This document shows positions 1 to 7,932 of a DNA stretch of 64,000 nucleotides, piece after piece. Positions within the stretch are counted from its first letter, which is position 1. Each line of letters opens with the position of its first letter. A program made the position numbers and the translations under genes. The stretch covers positions 1 to 64,000 of the forward strand of contig JAKSQP010000011.1 in NCBI GenBank assembly GCA_024404025.1. Direction: 5' to 3'. This DNA is from Clostridia bacterium (lineage in GTDB: Bacteria; Bacillota; Clostridia; Oscillospirales; Acutalibacteraceae). The notes under the pieces are model-generated. The model was not told the origin of the DNA and ran no database searches. It worked only from the letters and a program-made list of their open reading frames with translations.

Positions 1-211
1 TGCCGCGAAAACCGTGATGAATTTTCAACCGCAATTCTTCACGCTTTTCGGTTTTTCGGGGGCTTGAGGGGAACGCTCTTTTTGCCATTGCAAATATTTT
101 GAAAAAGTGCAGCTTATATGCACCGGATGCCTGTGTTTCTTTCGGTTATTGCGACTACTTCACAAATGTGACTATTTATTCAAGACTTTATTTTACCGCG
201 TTTGGCTGTTA

Positions 212-290
212 CCGCAAATAATTCACCATCAAAGATAGGAGGACAACAATGCCCGAAAAATACGAAGAATATTATGAATTAGCCGGATAA
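212..290 (+). pseudogene. Remnant of the 5' end of a second ICE methylase/helicase gene
   Basis: A ribosome binding site (AGGAGG) and 13 codons starting at 249 (MPEKYEEYYELAG, then stop) nearly repeat the leader and first codons of the methylase/helicase fragment that starts at 3800. Similarity begins at 212 in this copy and 3763 in the other. The reading frame ends at a junction near 285-287, where it meets the tail of an unrelated surface protein in another frame. This is a deletion scar, not a functional gene. What is seen is the duplicated leader; the origin from a second element copy is inferred. Confidence 0.75.
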
Positions 291-433
291 CCGAAGAGCC
301 GGAAATCTCCGTTCCTGCTGAGAACTCCATTGAATACGATGGACCTCAGATTGAAATCCCTGATACCGGCAGTAATAATCCCTTTTGGGCTGTTGCGGTC
401 TGTATAATCGGAATTGGTGCTGTATTTGCGTAG
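287..433 (+). pseudogene. C-terminal tail of a sortase-type surface protein (fragment)
   Basis: The frame from 287 to the TAG at 431-433 reads as an acidic spacer followed by IPDTGSNNPF and a hydrophobic run of about 15 residues. This resembles an LPxTG-type cell-wall sorting signal, with Ile for Leu, followed by a membrane segment, although the usual positive tail is missing. No start codon or upstream part is present. It is fused out of frame to the methylase remnant at 249-290, so it is the broken end of a surface-protein gene. Which protein it came from cannot be told. Confidence 0.6.
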
Positions 434-453
434 GCATTGATATAAGGAAAAAG

Positions 454-490
454 CTCCTGCCGAGAGCAATTTTCAGCAGGAGTCTTTGTC
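454..490 (-). terminator. Terminator for the large secreted repeat protein
   Basis: CTCCTGC (454-460) pairs with GCAGGAG (476-482). On the minus strand the hairpin is followed by CTTTTTCC, just past the stop codon of the gene ending at 494. On the + strand it is followed by a weaker T-rich run, so it may also end transcripts of the surface-protein remnant. Confidence 0.6.
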
Positions 491-493
491 ATT

Positions 494-3400
494 TTATTGG
501 GGTTTTACTTCGACCTTCGGAAGTGATTTGAACAGACCTTTGAAGAATGCGATGAGTTTCTTAAAGAATCCGGCGTTGACGGTTATTTTGCTGTCTTTTG
601 AAAGGTCGTTTCCGTTTGAATCCTTCTGAACCTTGCCGTTTGCATCAATTACTTTTACGGTATAGTTGATATCGGACTTGATTTCACCATATTCGTATGA
701 AACGGATTTGTTGTCACCCTCGGCAACCTTCTGACTGCCGAGATATATTGCGAGCTTATATCCTTCGGGTACACCGGTTGCGGTTGCTGTGATTGTTACA
801 ATGCTGCGGTAATCAACGGTTTGTGCCCCGGCAACTTTGATATTAACATTATCGAACTTAATCTTTTCGGCATAGGCGTTATCGGCATTTTCGGCATTGG
901 TTGTGCCTTCTGCCTTTGCAGAAGCTACTGCGTCGGGATTTGTTGCCTTATCGACATTTTCAATTGCTGTATCAATAGCAGCTTTGGCTTCGTCGGATAC
1001 TGCGTTATTCTTCGCTGTTTCAAGTTCTGTCTTTGCAGCCGCCTTTGTGTCTGCAAGAGCCTTGTCGGCATTTTCGGCATTGCTTGTACCTTCTGCCTTT
1101 GCAGAAGCTACTGCGTCGGGATTTGTTGCCTTATCGACATTTTCAATTGCTGTATCAATAGCAGCTTTGGCTTCGTCGGATACTGCGTTATTCTTCGCTG
1201 TTTCAAGTTCTGTCTTTGCAGCCGCCTTTGTGTCTGCAAGAGCCTTGTCGGCATTTTCGGCATTGCTTGTACCTTCTGCCTTTGCAGAAGCTACTGCGTC
1301 GGGATTTGTTGCCTTATCGACATTTTCAATTGCTGTATCAATAGCAGCTTTGGCTTCGTCGGATACTGCGTTATTCTTCGCTGTTTCAAGTTCTGTCTTT
1401 GCAGCCGCCTTTGCGTCTGCAAGTGCCTTTGCTGCGGCTGCATCGGCATCAGCCTTTGCCATGTCGGTGAGAGCCTTTGCCTTGATTGTTGCTACATCAT
1501 CAATCTTTGTTGCCGCATTGATGTCTGTGATAGCCTTTTCGGCAACAGCTTTGTTATCGTCTGTCTTTGCTGCGTTGATTTCTGCAACAGCTGCGGTCTT
1601 TGCTTCTGCAAGTGCCTTTGCAGCGGCAGCATCGGCATCAGCCTTTGCCATGTCGGTGAGTGCCTTTGTCTTGATTGTTGTTACATCATCAATCTTTGTT
1701 GCCGCATTGATGTCTGTGATAGCCTTTTCGGCAACAGCTTTGTTATCGTCTGTCTTTGCTGCGTTGATTTCTGCAACAGCTGCGGTCTTTGCTTCTGCAA
1801 GTGCCTTTGCAGCGGCAGCGTCGGCATCAGCCTTTGCCATGTCGGTGAGTGCCTTTGTCTTGATTGTTGCTATATCATCGGTCTTTGTTGCTGCGTTGAT
1901 GTCATCAATTGCCTTTTCAGCAACTGCTTTGTTATCATCTGTCTTTGCCGCGTTGATTTCAGCGATTGCTGTGGTCTTTGCTTCTGCAACAGCAGCTCTC
2001 TCGTCAGCATCAATGCGTGCCATATCTTCAAGCAGTAATTCTTTCTGATGGTTTACAGCTTCAACTGTTTCACAAGTGTTTATCATGTATTTTGCCGCTT
2101 CGGCATAATCTGCGTTGTATTCGGTCTTTGCTGCTTCAATTGCTGCGATTGCTGCTGTCTTTGCTTCTGCAAGTGCTTTTGCAGCGGCAGCATCGGCATC
2201 AGCCTTTGCCATGTCGGTGAGTGCCTTTGTCTTGATTGTTGTTACATCATCAATCTTTGTTGCCGCATTGATGTCTGTGATTGCCTTTTCGGCAACTGCT
2301 TTGTTATCATCTGTCTTTGCTGCATTGATTTCAGCAATAGCTGCGGTCTTTGCTTCTGCAAGCTTGCCTGCTGAATCTTCCGCACCGCAGACTGTGCATA
2401 TATAATTCTCAAAGTTATGTTTACATTCATAGCCGCAAACGGAGCATTTGCCGTTTGACCATGTATGTGCGGCATAAGCTGCGTCCTCGATTCCGCAGGA
2501 TGCGTAATCTGTGATGTCGCAGTCGTCTGCTGTGCAGGCATACCAGTGAGCTGTTTCATTTGTTGACCATGTTTCTGCAAACTCATGTACGTGGGGTATG
2601 GGTACAATGCTTACATAAGCATCTCTTGATGTTGTGTATGCTTCAACAGTGGTTTCCTGTGCCTCAGCTTTTCTTGCACCTGATTTAATTGAAACTTTGC
2701 CGTTAACTGTAAGTGTGCCGTGACTTTCACAATCTGCTCCGCCGCCGATACCAGCGCCGTTAGTACCGCCTGTGGCTGTTACTTCGCCGCCGTTGATTAC
2801 AACATTATCACCGTTGCCCACATATCCACCGCCGATACCAGCGCCGCTAGTACCGCCTGTGGCTTTGACAGTACCGCCGTTGATTGTTACAGTACCGCCA
2901 TCGCCGCCTTTACCGCCGCCGATACCTGCGCCGTTAGAACCGCCTGTGGCTGTGACAGTACCGCCGTTAATTGTTACCGTACCGCCGTTTTTTCCTGAAC
3001 CGCCACCGATACCTGCAGCGCCATCGACGGAAGCAGCACTTACTTTGCCACCATTAATTGTGATTTCGCCACAGTCAGTTTTCGAGTTCATGCTGCCGAT
3101 TCCTGCGCCATCTGTCGTTCCTCTTGCAGTTAATTGTCCTGTTTCATCTGACTGAGCGTAAATATACAGCATCCTACCATTTGCAACATTGATACACTTA
3201 TTAGCATGGAGATTACATCCGTCTTTCAGAATAATGCGTGTCGGACTTGTTCCGTTGACAGTTATTCTGCTGTTAACAGTTACACTACCGTCAACATAAT
3301 AATACCAACCTCCGTTAAGTGTTGTTGTGCTTGATGTGATTATTTTTGCATTCGCAGGAATTTCCTTAACGGTTTCAACAACCTTTGTGCCGTCCCATGT

Positions 3401-3571
3401 GCGGTCAACGAAAAGTTCAACACCGCAGGATGAATCATCGCAGATATTGTTTTTGTCTGCGTCCTTGTGAACATGCTCTGCCGCAAAAGCGGAGAACATA
3501 CCCATTGGCATCATACAAACTACCATAAGAACAGAAAGTATGATGCTGATGATTTTGTTTGATTTTTTCAT
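494..3571 (-). CDS. Large secreted repeat protein (beta-helix plus helical repeats)
   Basis: A 1025-residue secreted protein of unknown function with a clear signal peptide ending near SAFAAEH. Its parts in order are: a glycine-rich beta-helix-like region (about residues 150-280) with repeats around GAGIGGG and GGTVTINGG; two Cys/His-containing segments (HWYACT and CSVCG types); four alanine-rich helical modules of 63 residues (FIVAR-like); three almost identical 61-residue modules; an Ig-like domain; and a short amphipathic tail (GFFKKLIAFFKGLFKSL). No sortase motif is visible, so surface attachment may rely on the tail. It reads opposite to the surrounding element fragments and is flanked by two copies of the methylase gene leader. 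It is probably an adhesin-like cargo protein. Promoter at 3665-3692. Confidence 0.85.
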   Translation of the reverse strand: MKKSNKIISIILSVLMVVCMMPMGMFSAFAAEHVHKDADKNNICDDSSCGVELFVDRTWDGTKVVETVKEIPANAKIITSSTTTLNGGWYYYVDGSVTVNSRITVNGTSPTRIILKDGCNLHANKCINVANGRMLYIYAQSDETGQLTARGTTDGAGIGSMNSKTDCGEITINGGKVSAASVDGAAGIGGGSGKNGGTVTINGGTVTATGGSNGAGIGGGKGGDGGTVTINGGTVKATGGTSGAGIGGGYVGNGDNVVINGGEVTATGGTNGAGIGGGADCESHGTLTVNGKVSIKSGARKAEAQETTVEAYTTSRDAYVSIVPIPHVHEFAETWSTNETAHWYACTADDCDITDYASCGIEDAAYAAHTWSNGKCSVCGYECKHNFENYICTVCGAEDSAGKLAEAKTAAIAEINAAKTDDNKAVAEKAITDINAATKIDDVTTIKTKALTDMAKADADAAAAKALAEAKTAAIAAIEAAKTEYNADYAEAAKYMINTCETVEAVNHQKELLLEDMARIDADERAAVAEAKTTAIAEINAAKTDDNKAVAEKAIDDINAATKTDDIATIKTKALTDMAKADADAAAAKALAEAKTAAVAEINAAKTDDNKAVAEKAITDINAATKIDDVTTIKTKALTDMAKADADAAAAKALAEAKTAAVAEINAAKTDDNKAVAEKAITDINAATKIDDVATIKAKALTDMAKADADAAAAKALADAKAAAKTELETAKNNAVSDEAKAAIDTAIENVDKATNPDAVASAKAEGTSNAENADKALADTKAAAKTELETAKNNAVSDEAKAAIDTAIENVDKATNPDAVASAKAEGTSNAENADKALADTKAAAKTELETAKNNAVSDEAKAAIDTAIENVDKATNPDAVASAKAEGTTNAENADNAYAEKIKFDNVNIKVAGAQTVDYRSIVTITATATGVPEGYKLAIYLGSQKVAEGDNKSVSYEYGEIKSDINYTVKVIDANGKVQKDSNGNDLSKDSKITVNAGFFKKLIAFFKGLFKSLPKVEVKPQ
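892..1440 (-). repeat. Three tandem 183-bp coding repeats
   Basis: Equivalent bases recur at 906, 1089 and 1272, which gives an exact 183-bp period (61 codons) with only a few substitutions between copies. Each copy encodes one helical module containing KTELETAKNNAVSDEAK. Such near-identity suggests recent copy-number change by recombination. Confidence 0.9.
1440..2370 (-). repeat. 189-bp coding repeats, four full or diverged copies
   Basis: Modules of 63 codons carrying INAAKTDDNKAVAEKAI recur. The copies near 1558 and 1747 are exactly 189 bp apart. A more diverged module (MINTCETVEAVNHQ) interrupts the series near 2040-2110. Confidence 0.85.
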
Positions 3572-3664
3572 GCTGTTTTCCTTTCTTTACCCCTTTCGGG
3601 GATTTATATTTTGAAGAGCTTGCCTTTGTTTATACGATATAAGTAAAAAAGTGGCTACAAAAAA

Positions 3665-3692
3665 ATCATATCATGTTTTAAAAAATTTGCAA
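3665..3692 (-). promoter_or_regulatory. Promoter of the large repeat protein
   Basis: On the minus strand, TTGCAA (3687-3692) and TATGAT (3665-3670) are separated by 16 bp. The leader is followed by AAAGGAAAAC just before the ATG at 3571. Confidence 0.6.
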
Positions 3693-3762
3693 CATGAAGT
3701 TACCTCACTTTATCTGTAACTTTTTTTATTATAACAATTTTACTCAAAATAAGCAATATATT

Positions 3763-3836
3763 CCGCAAATAATTCACCATCAAAGAAAGGAGGGCAAATA
3801 TGCCCAACAAATACGAAGAATACTACAAATTAGCAA
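3763..3836 (+). repeat. Copy 2 of the duplicated methylase leader (copy 1 at 212-284)
   Basis: About 73 bp covering the leader, ribosome binding site and first 12 codons are nearly identical to 212-284. The two copies are direct repeats and bracket the whole large repeat-protein gene. Confidence 0.8.
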
Positions 3837-5489
3837 AGCGAACAGAAGAAAACTTAACCCGTTCAAAATCCAACTGGACTGCGTTTCTCGATACTGCCGC
3901 ACGGGTGTATAAATACCCGTACAGCGAACAGCTCCTCATCTTTGCCCAAAGACCCGAAGCAACAGCCTGTGCCGAGTTTTCGGTATGGAACGATACCATG
4001 AACAGATACATAAAGCGTGGTTCCAAAGGCATCGCCTTACTTGATGAAGCAAGCAAAAATCAAATATGTTTTTGATGTTTCGGATACCGGTACAACGCCG
4101 AAGTCAATGAAAGTTAACCTGTGGGAGTTTGCTGACGAACACGAAAAATCTGTTATAGAAAGATTGAATGAAAGATATGGTACGAATCATACAAATGTTG
4201 TCGCCGCTGCCGAAAGTGCTGCGGCACATCTTGTTGATGAGTTCTGGAACGCCAATAGCCGTTACATTGGTGACATCCTTGAAGGAAGTTTTCTTGAAGA
4301 GTATGATGAAGACAACATCGGGATGCAGTTCAGAAATGCAGCGGTTGTCAGCACGACTTATGTAATTCTTACCCGATGCGGAATCAATCCGGAAATGGTG
4401 CTTGACGATGATGACTTCAGCCCCATATTTGATTTCAATACACCCGAAAGCACACGCTTTCTCGCTTCGGCGGTCAGCGACATTTCCAAGCAAGTGTTAA
4501 GACAAATTGAAATTGCAGTCAGAACAAACGAAAGGAGTTTGCAAAATGAAAGAAATAGCATACAAACAGAACGGAGATTATCTGATTCCCGATCTGAAAC
4601 TGCCGAAACAGGAAATGTTGGAAATCGGCAAATACGGCAGAATGAGGATGAAATATCTCAAGGAACACAGCCCGTATCTGTGGAGCAATCACAAGCTCAA
4701 CGGCACTCTGAATCGCCATTTAAGCGAGGTAAACGACCAAGCCGAGAGCAGACTGGAAACGCTGATCGAACAGATGAAAGCTCAGTACGGAATAACGGAG
4801 CAGTTGAAAGCCTCCGACCCGATGAAGTGGGTGGGCCTGATGAACAACATCAAGGCTCAGGCAGAGGAGATAGTTCTGAAAGAGATAGTTTTCGCATAAT
4901 TGACCCCGATGAGAACGGGCAGTTAAGCCTGTTCCCCTCAGAAAGTGAACAGATACTTATTATGGAAGAAGCAGGGAGTTTTGAAACACTCTTTGCTTCT
5001 TCTTTTTCTCAAGATGAAATAGATTTGTTCCTTCGTTACGGTTCCAATACCGATGAAGCACGAATGAAAATCATTGATGAGTTTTCCAAAGGCAAAAACA
5101 TTCAGTCAAAAAGTGACTTCTTGAAACAAATCTATCACGGCGGTTACGGCATTAACGCAGACGGAAAAGATATTTCTGCGTGGTATGCGGATGACGGAAT
5201 TCATCTTTCAGGTGGAAACACCGCAAGGTATTCCAAATCTGCACAGATTATCCCGTGGGATAAAGCGGCAGAAAGAATTACCGAAATGCTGAACGAAGGC
5301 ACTTTCGCCACAAATGTTGAAGTAGCAGAAGCGAGCAGATATGTCAGAGAAAAACTTGCTGAAAGATTACTTTATCTCTATCAGGACTTATCTGACGAGG
5401 CAAGAGAAGTTGGATATCTCAGCATGCTTGATAATCTCGGCGGCTCCGGTTATCCCGAAAGAACAGTAAGACTTACCGAAAAGCTCTGA
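3800..5489 (+). pseudogene. ICE DNA methylase/SNF2-helicase, frameshifted and truncated N-terminal part
   Basis: This matches the N-terminal third of the very large methylase/helicase protein carried by clostridial conjugative elements. The start shows WTAFLDTAARVYKYPYSEQ, then RYIKRGSKGIALLD. The frame is broken near 4045-4055: frame 2 ends at 4075, and the homologous sequence (KYVFDVSDTG) continues in frame 3 to 5489. It includes the conserved linker RRLSDSR and RPDEVGGPDEQHQ, and ends at RLTEKL where the family protein would run on for well over 1000 residues. The ribosome binding site AGGAGGG precedes 3800. A second gene, tnpV-like, is nested in another frame at 4546-4899. The gene is certainly non-functional as a full-length enzyme. 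Confidence 0.85.
4546..4899 (+). CDS. tnpV: TnpV-like transposon protein, overprinted inside the helicase gene
   Basis: A 117-residue protein starting MKEIAYKQNGDYLIPD, with the TnpV-family signatures GKYGRMR, YLKEH, LKASDPMKWV and RAEEIVL-like AQAEEIVLKEIVF. An AAAGGAGTTT ribosome binding site sits 6-8 bases before the ATG. It lies entirely inside the methylase/helicase fragment, shifted by +1 relative to that frame. Both frames give sequences conserved in their own families, so this is a true overlap and not a shadow. TnpV proteins are known from clostridial transposons, but their function is not settled. This copy has no stop or frameshift and might still be expressed. Confidence 0.75.
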   Translation: MKEIAYKQNGDYLIPDLKLPKQEMLEIGKYGRMRMKYLKEHSPYLWSNHKLNGTLNRHLSEVNDQAESRLETLIEQMKAQYGITEQLKASDPMKWVGLMNNIKAQAEEIVLKEIVFA

Positions 5490-5492
5490 AAC

Positions 5493-5522
5493 TTGACAAA
5501 CCGATACATACAATGATATTAT
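5493..5522 (+). promoter_or_regulatory. Promoter of the secreted cargo protein
   Basis: TTGACA (5493-5498) and TATTAT (5517-5522) with 18 bp spacing lie immediately after the truncated methylase frame. The cargo gene therefore has its own promoter. Confidence 0.6.
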
Positions 5523-5544
5523 TTTGAAAAAAGGAGGTTTTACA

Positions 5545-6360
5545 ATGACAAAGAAAATAATTTCGGTTCTTCTCGCAGTAATTACGGTCGCCGGCTTTGC
5601 GATTTCCGCGGCGGCATATTCCTACATTGACCGTGATGCGGTCGTCGGTGAGGATTTTTCCGTATCGTGGAATCAGATGAGCGATTATGAATACGATATG
5701 TGTATTTATGCTCCCGACAGCGGCTCACCGACCGATGTTAATTTTAATCAGTCCGATATAGTAAGAACCGGCAATGTCAATACCATTCCCGGCAGTTTCC
5801 TTAAAGCGGCAGTTCAGGAAAGAGCCGCTAAGGACGGGCTCAGCGGTGTTGTGACTTTCGAACTGAGAATAAACGAGGATACAGGCGATGACGAGGATAT
5901 TTCATATTCACTGTTCACCGTTGACCTGAATCAAATGAAGGTTACAAACGGCAAATTCAATCAGATTGACACGGTTGAATTGACTCTTGATTTTTCAGAC
6001 CGCGAAAATCCGGTAAAGTGCAGTACACCGCATGTCGCCGTTGGCGATATCATTGATGAGCATGAGGGTATTCCCTTTAGTGAGATTACGAAAACAGGTG
6101 ACTACACACTGGATATTAATCTTACCGCAGATGAGGGATACTATATTTTTGCGGGCTTTACGGTAACGGTAAACGGCAAAGAGGCCACCGTGGAGAGAAC
6201 GGACGCCTGGCATGATGAGGCAATTGTTGCCGTTACGGTCAATCTTACCGAGAATGAGGTAAACTCCGTATCCTTCTTTACAAGAATCATCAACGCCATC
6301 AAATCATTTTTCAGAAGTATAGCAGACTTTTTCAGAAATATTTTTGCTCCCGCCAGATGA
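5545..6360 (+). CDS. Secreted protein of unknown function with amphipathic C-terminal tail
   Basis: A 271-residue protein; the start is the ATG at 5545 behind AAGGAGG (5531-5537). A signal peptide (MTKKIISVLLAVITV, cleavage near AAAYS) is followed by two beta-rich, acidic regions. The C-terminus is a strongly amphipathic helix (FFTRIINAIKSFFRSIADFF), like the tails of the large repeat protein at 494-3571 and the metallophosphatase at 59905. It sits between two pieces of the broken methylase/helicase gene, with its own promoter and terminator, so it is an independent cargo gene or was brought in by the rearrangement. No family recognised. Confidence 0.8.
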   Translation: MTKKIISVLLAVITVAGFAISAAAYSYIDRDAVVGEDFSVSWNQMSDYEYDMCIYAPDSGSPTDVNFNQSDIVRTGNVNTIPGSFLKAAVQERAAKDGLSGVVTFELRINEDTGDDEDISYSLFTVDLNQMKVTNGKFNQIDTVELTLDFSDRENPVKCSTPHVAVGDIIDEHEGIPFSEITKTGDYTLDINLTADEGYYIFAGFTVTVNGKEATVERTDAWHDEAIVAVTVNLTENEVNSVSFFTRIINAIKSFFRSIADFFRNIFAPAR

Positions 6361-6365
6361 TATCG

Positions 6366-6393
6366 AAAAGCACCTCGCAAGAGGTGCTTTTTT
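6366..6393 (+). terminator. Terminator of the secreted cargo gene
   Basis: AAAAGCACCTC pairs perfectly with GAGGTGCTTTT around a GCAA loop, followed by TTTTTT. It lies 6 bases past the stop codon. Confidence 0.9.
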
Positions 6394-6397
6394 GCTT

Positions 6398-6634
6398 ATG
6401 ATTGTTTCAGTCCTTCTTATTGCCGGACATATATTTGCCGAAGCGCGTGCGATTTCCGAATTCAGCGTCCGGTACCATGAGCTTTTACCGAAAGAAATTT
6501 CCGCAGACGACCGTTCCTGCATTTCATACGATGACGGTTTGCTCATCAGCATGGCGTTTGCTTCCGCCGACACCTACGTCACAATGGCGGAATATCTGAG
6601 ATCAGAGAACAATAAATCCGGATTTTGCCGATGA
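6398..6634 (+). pseudogene. Possible gene fragment, unknown
   Basis: An open frame of 78 codons follows the terminator directly. It has a hydrophobic start (MIVSVLLIAGHIFAE) and then a plausible coding stretch (EISADDRSCISYDDGLLISM). It has no clear ribosome binding site and runs out of frame into the helicase fragment at about 6600. It is probably a leftover piece of another element gene; chance coding potential cannot be excluded. Confidence 0.3.
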
Positions 6635-7199
6635 GCCGCAGACAAAGGTTAATCAGTGCGTTGACAACATAATGAAATTTTATCGTGAAGGTGAAGCGGA
6701 CAAACTTACTCAGCTTGTTTTCTGTGATATTTCAACACCGAAAACCAAAGCCGCTGCAAGAGCAGCGAAAACGGCTGCGACAAATCTTGAAGCACCTATG
6801 GAAAAGAGCTTTACTGTTTATGAGGATATTCGTGACAAACTGATAGCAAGTGGTGTTAAGCCGGAAGAAATAGCTTTCATTCATGATGCTGATACCGAGG
6901 TAAAGAAAAAAGACCTCTTTGCAAAGGTCAGAAACGAAAAAGTCAGAGTATTATTCGGTTCTACATCAAAGATGGGAGCCGGAATGAATGTGCAGGACAG
7001 ACTTATTGCCCTGCACGACCTTGATGCACCATGGAGACCCGGCGGCCTTGAGCAAAGGTCAGGCAGAATTATCCGGCAGGGCAATAAAAACAAACAGGTA
7101 CACATATTCAGATATGTTACCGAGAGCACTTTTGACGCATATCTTTGGCAGACCCTTGAACAAAAGCAGACGGAACGGCAATCCATCCGGACACAATAG
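6600..7199 (+). pseudogene. ICE helicase, C-terminal SNF2 motif fragment
   Basis: This continues the same giant protein family as the 3800-5489 fragment, after loss of the middle. INPDFADEPQTKVNQCVDN resembles the region before the helicase C-lobe, and VRVLFGSTSKMGAGMNVQD followed by LEQRSGRIIRQGN are SNF2 helicase motifs V and VI. The family sequence stops at QTLEQKQ near 7168; beyond that the frame encodes unrelated residues because the DNA is fused there to the integrase tail. No start is present in the 5' part, which begins after a TGA at 6597-6599. Confidence 0.8.
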
Positions 7200-7477
7200 G
7201 TGATTGGTGGGACAAGTTTCAGAAACGCAGAAATCTTGAACATCATTCACTTCATTCTTTGAGACACACAAGCGCATCCATTCTTATTGCAAACGATACG
7301 GACGTGGCTACTGTATCCGGAAGACTCGGACATACCAATGCGACAACGACGCTCAAAATTTATACTCATCAGTTTAAAGCAAGAGATATTGCGGCCGCTT
7401 CCATGATGGGAAATTTCGTTGAATCAGCGCTGAACAGCGAGAAAAAAGTCTTGAGAATCAACGAAAAAACCGCATAA
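7169..7477 (+). pseudogene. Tyrosine recombinase (integrase), C-terminal fragment
   Basis: About 100 residues of the catalytic domain of a tyrosine integrase. DGTAIHPDTIGDWWDKF leads into HSLRHTSAS (the His-x-x-Arg box), then LGHTNATTTLKIYTH with the conserved His and the nucleophilic Tyr. The N-terminal arm-binding and core-binding domains and the first catalytic Arg are missing; the junction with the helicase fragment is near 7168. It lies 135 bp from the 3' end of an initiator tRNA gene, consistent with an element that integrated nearby. It is non-functional as an integrase. Confidence 0.85.
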
Positions 7478-7483
7478 AAAAAT

Positions 7484-7506
7484 CGCCCGATAAGGGCGTA
7501 AAAAAA
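7484..7506 (+). terminator. Terminator after the integrase fragment
   Basis: CGCCC (7484-7488) and GGGCG (7494-7498) enclose GATAA, with A-rich sequence on both sides and few Ts, so it is weak on the + strand. It lies 7 bases after the integrase stop codon. Confidence 0.5.
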
Positions 7507-7612
7507 TGAAAAGTGGTTGAAAAAGTGGTTTTGCCTCATTTTTTCGGAAAACAAAAAGATAAACCGCCGACCATGTAAGCCCTGCAAGCCTTGACAGTCA
7601 ACGGTTTTTCTT

Positions 7613-7688
<76 letters not shown>

Positions 7689-7712
7689 ATATTCTTTTTC
7701 AAGTGCTTATTC

Positions 7713-7740
7713 ATTATACACACTATTTCGGATTTGTCAA
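7713..7740 (-). promoter_or_regulatory. Promoter of the initiator tRNA
   Basis: TTGACA (7735-7740) and TATAAT (7713-7718) on the minus strand with 16 bp spacing form a near-consensus promoter 25 bp before the tRNA. Confidence 0.85.
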
Positions 7741-7872
7741 GGGCTTTTGCTGAAAAAACCGATTTTTTTAAGTCAAAGCTTTAAAATTTACGATTTTTCT
7801 GTCGCCGGACACTTCCTTACTATATCTTATTCGGTATATTTCAAAATATACCGATTTTATTTTGCGGCATAA

Positions 7873-7901
7873 TTGACACTCCCGCTCTGCTATGCTATCA
7901 T
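7873..7901 (+). promoter_or_regulatory. Promoter of the glycoside-hydrolase-like gene
   Basis: TTGACA (7873-7878) and TATCAT (7896-7901) with 17 bp spacing, about 20 bp before the ribosome binding site of the gene at 7933. Confidence 0.75.
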
Positions 7902-7932
7902 TTGATTATCTCTATTGGATGGAGGCAAAAAA

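Noticed and set aside
892..1440. Regular repeats that could suggest a CRISPR array
   Set aside because: The period is 183 bp with no unique spacers, and the repeats are in frame inside a secreted protein gene.
821..2405. Long + strand open frames rich in Cys/Leu or Ala/Ser opposite the large repeat protein
   Set aside because: They are antisense shadows of the alanine-rich coding repeats: the same 183- and 189-bp periods appear in them, and there is no ribosome binding site.
2720..3155. Pro/Ala-rich + strand frames
   Set aside because: Complement of the Gly-rich beta-helix repeats of the minus-strand gene.
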